DNA of 9,371 bases from Planctomycetaceae bacterium (GTDB lineage Bacteria; Planctomycetota; Planctomycetia; Planctomycetales; Planctomycetaceae): contig JAGQQP010000122.1 in NCBI GenBank assembly GCA_020426085.1, positions 1-9,371 of the forward strand, in the 5' to 3' direction. This document shows positions 4,732 to 9,371 of this stretch, one piece after another (positions within the stretch are counted from its first letter, which is position 1; each line of letters begins with the position of its first letter). The translations under genes and the position numbers were made by a program. Under the pieces are notes generated by a model, which was given only the letters and a program-made list of their open reading frames with translations, was not told where the DNA came from and did not search any database.

Positions 4732-7260
4732 CTATTTCTGAGTAAAGGATTGCACATCGGGATAATAGGGTTCCGGTAACCATTGCTCGACGTTGTCATA
4801 AAAATTCAAAGGGCGATCCGCATAACCTTTAATGTTATTGCGAAAGACATGAAACCGGTCGATCTCCCAGAGTGGAATGATATGAGCCATCGAGTAGAGC
4901 TGCTGCTGCAGTTTTTTAATAAGCTCTGTTGCCGATTCCCAGTCTGTTGCTTCGTCGAGCTCAATCAGTGAGAGTCGCATCCAGTCCGGTAAGATTTCCA
5001 GCGATTCGATTTGTGCGCCTTTGCCCACCGTCAGGAATGGCCAGAGTTCTGCCACGGGCTCGGTCATGACAACCGTACGGTAGACGATATCCCATTGCTG
5101 ATTTTCTTTTCTGGCTTCTTCCGCTGTATTTGGGATGAGTATGACTTTCAGTCCGATCTGGGACCAGGCTTTGATCATTTCCTGAGCTGCGGCCTGGGCT
5201 TCCGGGTTGGGATCACAGAGCATGCGGAGCGTAGGGAATTTACCCCCCAGTTTTTTTTGTGAAGCGACAGCCAGCGCGACCGCGAGCGGGAAACTGTATT
5301 CGCGTTGAGGTACCTGCTGATTATAAACCTGCAGGCCGGTGTAATACGGTGCGGTGACCAGGCGGCCGTTCAACAGGCGGGATTCGTGCAGCAGGGTTTC
5401 AGATAAAATCTTTTGACGGTCGATAGAGTATGCGAGGGCCCGTCGCAGTTCGACAACCTGCATCGGCTTGCTCTCCGGATTGAACTGCAGGACGTGAGTG
5501 AGAGGAATGGCACTCTGCACGACATTAAATTCTTCGCTATCCTGAAAGTAGGAGACCAGCTTGGCCGGTAAAAAAGTGAGTGCCGAGACTTCACCCAGCA
5601 GCAGCCCCTGAAACGATTTTTCGAAACTGGGATAGGGTATCTCATTGATCTGGGCGACATTGAAATCCCGCAGGTCAGCGGGTTCAGGAACAGACCGACT
5701 GTAGCTGACAATTCCATCCTGCTGATGATCGACAATAAAGCGGCTGGAAGCGAGAATTTCATTCGCAGCCGGTGATGGTTCTGGTTCCACTGTAGTAGAG
5801 ATGTTCTTCCAGATCGGAGGGGAACTCACAGGGGCGGAGAGCAGCCATTCGGTTCGCAGGGGGACACGATCAAAGTAAACTCTGAATGTAAAGGGGCCCG
5901 TCGATGAAACAGAACGGACAAAACTGTCAAAGCGTTCGTCGTATTTCGCGGAGCCTGGAGTGATTTTACTTCTCAGGTAATTCGTGATATCGGCTGCAAT
6001 GATGGTGGGATGGGATTCCCAGGATGAATAAGACTGTCTCAAGATAAAGTCGGCACGCCGTCCCAGGTCGGTCGGTTCCCACTGCTCGAAAAAGCGACTC
6101 TGGTAGTAGGGAGTCTGTTCGACTTTGGACACTTCAAATAACGGGATCTCTGTTAATGCACGATGACGGCGGGTCGATTCTTGTTCGAAAAAATACGGCG
6201 TTTCATCCAGAGCCGTTTCCAGCACGCCGACGTTGATCACGGGATAGCGCTTCTGGTATCTCAGCAGTGATTCACGAAGTTTCGGATTGGCAGGCCAGAT
6301 GACAACTGCTGTCGAAACCGCCTGAATTGCTTTCGGATACTGTTTCTGACTGGCTGCCTCTTCTGCGGTTTTCAGAATGGAATTCGATTCATTGAGAAAA
6401 GCGGTTTTCCATTTGATCACCGTTTCCTGCCGGGGGTACATTGATTCGAGACGGTTCAGATAATAGTGCGCTTTGCGATATGCTTTTTCCTTCACCGCTT
6501 GCGAGATCATGACATCAATGATTTCACCGGCGAGTTTACTCAGCCCGGGATATTCAGGCTCGCGGTTGTGAAGATCCTGAACATAAGCAAGAGCATTGAG
6601 ATACTGGTGTGCGTTCTGTTTGTCCTGTGCTTCCAGCAGCATCAGCTGTTTCTGTCTGTTCTCAAAGCCAGGCCAGTCTCGATGTTTCCGGTCGAGTACC
6701 AGCAGGAGCTCAAAGGCGGTTTTCAGGTCTTTCTCCTGGAATAGAAGATCGATTCTTTTAATGATCAGGTCTTCGTGGTGAATGACTTCTTTAACGCTTT
6801 TCCGTTGAATTCGGTATTCTGGAGTTTCTTTATCGCCGATCAGGGTGATCTGAATAAAATTCATGTCGGCCCGCATTTTACGCTGTTCTTCGATTTCCTC
6901 TTTACTTTTGGGTTTAGGCCAGTTGTAGCTCTCTTTGAGAGCGAGGTCCAGTTGTCCCAATGTGTCAGGGCGGGGATAGATCGGTTCGACGACCAGCACC
7001 GAATCGTTCTCGAGCACAACCCAGTCGACAGGTGGTTTCTTCAGCAGTTCTTCTACGGTCGGAATCTTCATCTCATCCAGTTTCGGCAGGATTTCTACTT
7101 CCTCACTGGTTGAATCTTTGTCCTTCGTATCCTGCTTTGCGGTATCTGGTTTCGTCTCTGCTTTTTTCTCATTTTGAGCGACTGCAACCGGGAGTTCTGT
7201 TGAGAGTGAAAACCCGAATATTGCGAACAGGATCAGGAAAAAGTTGTGATGTGTTCTCAT
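4732..7260 (-). CDS. Secreted family 5 solute-binding protein with long helical-repeat N-terminal extension
   Basis: The C-terminal part belongs to the peptide/nickel-type extracellular solute-binding family (SBP_bac_5). The signature ELRRALAYSIDRQKIL is at residues 604-619, a ligand-lobe segment LTHVLQFNPES at 587-597, and the typical ending NNIKGYADRP at 808-817. The fold seems to start near residue 335. The 842-residue length is well above the usual 500-600. The extra N-terminus holds a signal peptide (cleavage probably after VAVA, residue 28), a low-complexity K/D/E/T linker (30-55), and helical repeats at about 160-330 that resemble TPR units, including DLKTAFELLLVL and AYRKAHYYLNRL. No lipobox cysteine is present, so it is probably periplasmic and soluble. 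The start codon overlaps the stop of the upstream propeller gene (ATGA), which implies translational coupling. No permease or ATPase gene is adjacent. Oligopeptide binding is possible but not shown. Confidence 0.85.
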   Translation of the reverse strand: MRTHHNFFLILFAIFGFSLSTELPVAVAQNEKKAETKPDTAKQDTKDKDSTSEEVEILPKLDEMKIPTVEELLKKPPVDWVVLENDSVLVVEPIYPRPDTLGQLDLALKESYNWPKPKSKEEIEEQRKMRADMNFIQITLIGDKETPEYRIQRKSVKEVIHHEDLIIKRIDLLFQEKDLKTAFELLLVLDRKHRDWPGFENRQKQLMLLEAQDKQNAHQYLNALAYVQDLHNREPEYPGLSKLAGEIIDVMISQAVKEKAYRKAHYYLNRLESMYPRQETVIKWKTAFLNESNSILKTAEEAASQKQYPKAIQAVSTAVVIWPANPKLRESLLRYQKRYPVINVGVLETALDETPYFFEQESTRRHRALTEIPLFEVSKVEQTPYYQSRFFEQWEPTDLGRRADFILRQSYSSWESHPTIIAADITNYLRSKITPGSAKYDERFDSFVRSVSSTGPFTFRVYFDRVPLRTEWLLSAPVSSPPIWKNISTTVEPEPSPAANEILASSRFIVDHQQDGIVSYSRSVPEPADLRDFNVAQINEIPYPSFEKSFQGLLLGEVSALTFLPAKLVSYFQDSEEFNVVQSAIPLTHVLQFNPESKPMQVVELRRALAYSIDRQKILSETLLHESRLLNGRLVTAPYYTGLQVYNQQVPQREYSFPLAVALAVASQKKLGGKFPTLRMLCDPNPEAQAAAQEMIKAWSQIGLKVILIPNTAEEARKENQQWDIVYRTVVMTEPVAELWPFLTVGKGAQIESLEILPDWMRLSLIELDEATDWESATELIKKLQQQLYSMAHIIPLWEIDRFHVFRNNIKGYADRPLNFYDNVEQWLPEPYYPDVQSFTQK
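7257..7260 (-). other. ATGA start/stop overlap coupling propeller and solute-binding genes
   Basis: The TGA of the propeller gene (7257-7259) shares bases with the ATG of the solute-binding gene (7258-7260). This 4-base overlap usually reflects translational coupling and matched production of two proteins. An AGG lies about 8-9 bases upstream of the ATG as a weak ribosome binding site. Confidence 0.85.
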
Positions 7261-9371
7261 AATGATGCCTGACCTTTCTGCTGCAGTGCCTGATCAATTC
7301 GATACAGGCTGCCATCCACGGTTGGTACAAGCAGGAAATTCTCAAGATTGACGACTGAGCCGATCGCCGGGAGCGGCGCGACCAGTTCGGCTGCAACTTT
7401 ACCGGTCTGTAAGTCGACCGATTGTACTTTTCCATTCTGCAGCGACAGCAACAGCTGATTTTTCATCACGGCGGGAGGACCAGCCAGCGAGACGCCTGGT
7501 AAATCAATGTCCCAGATTTTCTCGAGTCCCTGATTAATATTAAAGCAGCTTAACTTCTGCCTGGATTGGACGAACAAATACTGATCTGTTAACCAGAGTT
7601 CGCTGGTCGCCGGAGATTCCAGCTGCAGTCTGGCTTTGGGTTGCAGCGACTTCAGGTCCAGCACCTGCAGTTCCCCTGACGCATCCGCCACTGCCAGCGC
7701 GTCCTTACCCACTCCCGCTTTGAAATCGATGGGTTGTTTTTTATCTGTGACAGAGAGAACAGCCAGGTGGCGAACCGGGCTGGTGCGGTATTGCAGAGCG
7801 ATGATCTGGCCGGACGATGTGATGGCGATGCACTGGTCCTTGTCAGAGGGAATCAGCTGTCTCCAGCTCACGCTGGCATCGACGTCATCCGGGAGCACAT
7901 GTTCCAGAACGGAATCCAGACCGCGACCTTTGCGATAGACTGCGATTCTCTTGCGAAACGGGAGTGCAATTCCGTCGCCGATCAGCACGGGGGGCGCATC
8001 GAGAGGCGATTTAATATCAATCGTCTCTTCCAGTTGTCCGAACTGATTAAGAATCCAGAGGGTCGGCTGAGGGGCACCGCAGTAAACGGCTATTTTTCCA
8101 TTCGACAGACGACTTGATTGTAAGGGTGTTGAGAGAGATTCGGGGAGTTTGAGTTGTGTACTCGATTTTTCTTTGAATGGAGATTCTCCCGACTCAAAAT
8201 CATTCTCACGCAGGCGGAAGATGTCGCCATCCGAAGTGATGCAGACCAGACCCTGTTGATCGCCTGCGCCGTAGGAATAGGTGGCAATAATGTCCGTTCC
8301 GAGAATCGATTTCCACGTACTCGACATTTCATCGCGATTGGCGATCGAGAAGATAACAGAATTGGATGAAAGCAGACGACGGGCCAGATAGAGGTTGTTC
8401 CCGATCAGCTGCATCGGCTGAGAACCCAGACCATCTGCGATTTTTTTCTTATCCAGCGTAATCCCCGTGTTCTGGAGCGTAAATTTACGCAAGGCAGAAC
8501 TGCACATCCAGAGCTGTCCACCAGAGCCGGCGGAAAGATAGATCTGACAGGAAAGTGGATCCTGCAATTGAGCCGACGCGATTTCGGTCAGCTTGCGTTT
8601 GCCCTCTTCGTCTGTGACGGTAAACGCTGTAATGCGTTCCGGAACAGTCGGAAAAAACATCTGTTTGCCACGCAGGACGGGCACACTGTGAACCTGCCCC
8701 TTGATCCGGACCTGTTCCAGTTCGTTGAGTGTCGCGTTCTGTCCGTTTCCATCCAGAATATATAGCAATGCAGAGTCAGCACGATCGTTCTCACAAACCA
8801 GCAGCAGCTTGCCCATTGATATTACAGGGATCTGGATCGTGCCCGGGCGATGGCCGAGCGAGGCCACTTTCTGGCATTCGAAGGGACGCAGACTGACCAG
8901 GTAGATGACCGCTTCAAAACCGGGAACGGCGATAGACTGTTCGCCATAAACCAGTGCCGGTGCACCGACGAGAGGCTGGGCAAATTTGAGTTGGGAAACG
9001 ATGTCTCCCTTCAGCAGGTCCAGATTGAGCAACTCGCCTCCACTACAGGAGATAATGATCTGCCCCTGGTACACCAGGGGTTTCCCGGTCGGTCGGGAAG
9101 GCATGGGCTGTCGCCAGACCAGATTTCCGTTTTTCTGGGTAATGCACAACAGTTCGTTCTGACGCGTATCATACAGCAGCAGAGAAGGTTCGCTGCCCGC
9201 GACCGTCATAGGAGCAAACGGTGCATCCAGGCCCGTCGGTCGACGCCAGATCGGGTCTCCCGTAATCGAATCTATGCCGAAGCAGCTGCCATTAGCTGAC
9301 GCAAAGACATTGCGTCCATCGGAAACCTCGTTTGACCGGGATCGCGTATGCAGTGAGAGCGTCACTGACTG
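7257..9371 (-). CDS. PQQ-type (BamB-like) beta-propeller protein, N-terminus outside the window
   Basis: Large beta-propeller protein of the PQQ-repeat type. In planctomycetes such proteins are common, often exported, and usually bind partners and not PQQ itself. The visible 704 codons are made of repeated blade-like units ending in a turn and a tryptophan or hydrophobic strand. Examples, numbered from the codon at 9365, are IDSITGDPIW (31-40), CITQKNGNLVW (74-84), LNLDLLKGDIV (113-123), ELQVLDLKSLQPKARL (565-580), KLSCFNINQGLEKIWDI (604-620) and GKVQSVDLQTGKV (645-657). About 700 residues is enough for two seven- or eight-bladed propellers. The frame stays open to the right edge, so the GTG at 9363-9365 is not taken as the start; more N-terminal sequence is expected. 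The gene ends in TGA within an ATGA overlap with the solute-binding gene. The specific role is unknown. Confidence 0.8.
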   Translation of the reverse strand, partial: QSVTLSLHTRSRSNEVSDGRNVFASANGSCFGIDSITGDPIWRRPTGLDAPFAPMTVAGSEPSLLLYDTRQNELLCITQKNGNLVWRQPMPSRPTGKPLVYQGQIIISCSGGELLNLDLLKGDIVSQLKFAQPLVGAPALVYGEQSIAVPGFEAVIYLVSLRPFECQKVASLGHRPGTIQIPVISMGKLLLVCENDRADSALLYILDGNGQNATLNELEQVRIKGQVHSVPVLRGKQMFFPTVPERITAFTVTDEEGKRKLTEIASAQLQDPLSCQIYLSAGSGGQLWMCSSALRKFTLQNTGITLDKKKIADGLGSQPMQLIGNNLYLARRLLSSNSVIFSIANRDEMSSTWKSILGTDIIATYSYGAGDQQGLVCITSDGDIFRLRENDFESGESPFKEKSSTQLKLPESLSTPLQSSRLSNGKIAVYCGAPQPTLWILNQFGQLEETIDIKSPLDAPPVLIGDGIALPFRKRIAVYRKGRGLDSVLEHVLPDDVDASVSWRQLIPSDKDQCIAITSSGQIIALQYRTSPVRHLAVLSVTDKKQPIDFKAGVGKDALAVADASGELQVLDLKSLQPKARLQLESPATSELWLTDQYLFVQSRQKLSCFNINQGLEKIWDIDLPGVSLAGPPAVMKNQLLLSLQNGKVQSVDLQTGKVAAELVAPLPAIGSVVNLENFLLVPTVDGSLYRIDQALQQKGQASL

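Noticed and set aside
4689..4799. Longer start for the unknown secreted protein at 4799
   Set aside because: It would overlap the preceding gene by 68 bases and put 37 non-signal-like residues in front of a good signal peptide; 4688 fits better.
8850..9299. Plus-strand open frame of 149 codons antisense to the propeller gene
   Set aside because: It lies wholly inside the propeller coding region, whose blade repeats are clear, and has no supporting signals.
9363..9365. GTG as the true start of the propeller gene
   Set aside because: The frame remains open to the window edge, no signal peptide follows the GTG, and blade repeats begin almost at once, so the real start is probably upstream.
1..9371. 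CRISPR arrays, insertion sequences, tRNA or rRNA genes, prophage or integron features
   Set aside because: No regularly spaced repeats, terminal inverted repeats with transposase, or RNA gene signatures were seen on either strand.

Overview
The window looks like chromosomal DNA from a planctomycete, close in style to Gimesia, Rubinisphaera or Rhodopirellula. This rests on gene content, not on a marker gene. It holds a Tat-exported TIM-barrel sugar isomerase/epimerase-like protein, a very large PQQ-type beta-propeller protein, a secreted family 5 solute-binding protein with a long helical N-terminal extension, and a secreted protein of no known family. GC content is moderate, codon use is even across the genes, and no mobile element, tRNA, rRNA or CRISPR array was seen.

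Layout. Positions 1-603 (minus) carry the N-terminal 201 codons of the Hsp90 chaperone HtpG, cut by the left edge. A divergent control region (604-900) holds a strong promoter facing htpG and a weaker candidate facing a Tat-exported sugar isomerase/epimerase-like gene (901-1794, plus). That gene converges on csrA (1837-2034, minus). An imperfect 11-bp hairpin lies between them and overlaps the csrA stop codon. A 243-bp leader and promoter region lies upstream of csrA. Four minus-strand genes then run as one likely operon, in transcription order: a beta-propeller protein (enters from the right edge, ends 7257), a solute-binding protein (7260-4732, 4-base ATGA overlap with the first), an unrecognised secreted protein (4688-3099) and a MOSC-domain protein (3069-2278).

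How the genes may work together. The first three operon genes encode proteins that appear to be exported or, for the first, of a type usually found outside the cytoplasm. They are tightly linked, and the first two are translationally coupled. No permease or ATPase gene lies with the solute-binding protein, so it may act as a binding or sensing subunit of an envelope assembly and not as part of a classical importer. This operon is the best candidate for an undescribed system here, but its function cannot be read from sequence. The MOSC protein (molybdenum-cofactor-dependent reductase type) is probably cytoplasmic and may only share the transcript. CsrA is a global RNA-binding regulator whose own leader carries two GGA sites suited to autoregulation.

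The most striking sequence oddity is a 19-base A/T homopolymer inside htpG. It encodes six lysines where Hsp90 proteins normally carry hydrophobic residues, yet it keeps both reading frame and family spacing.
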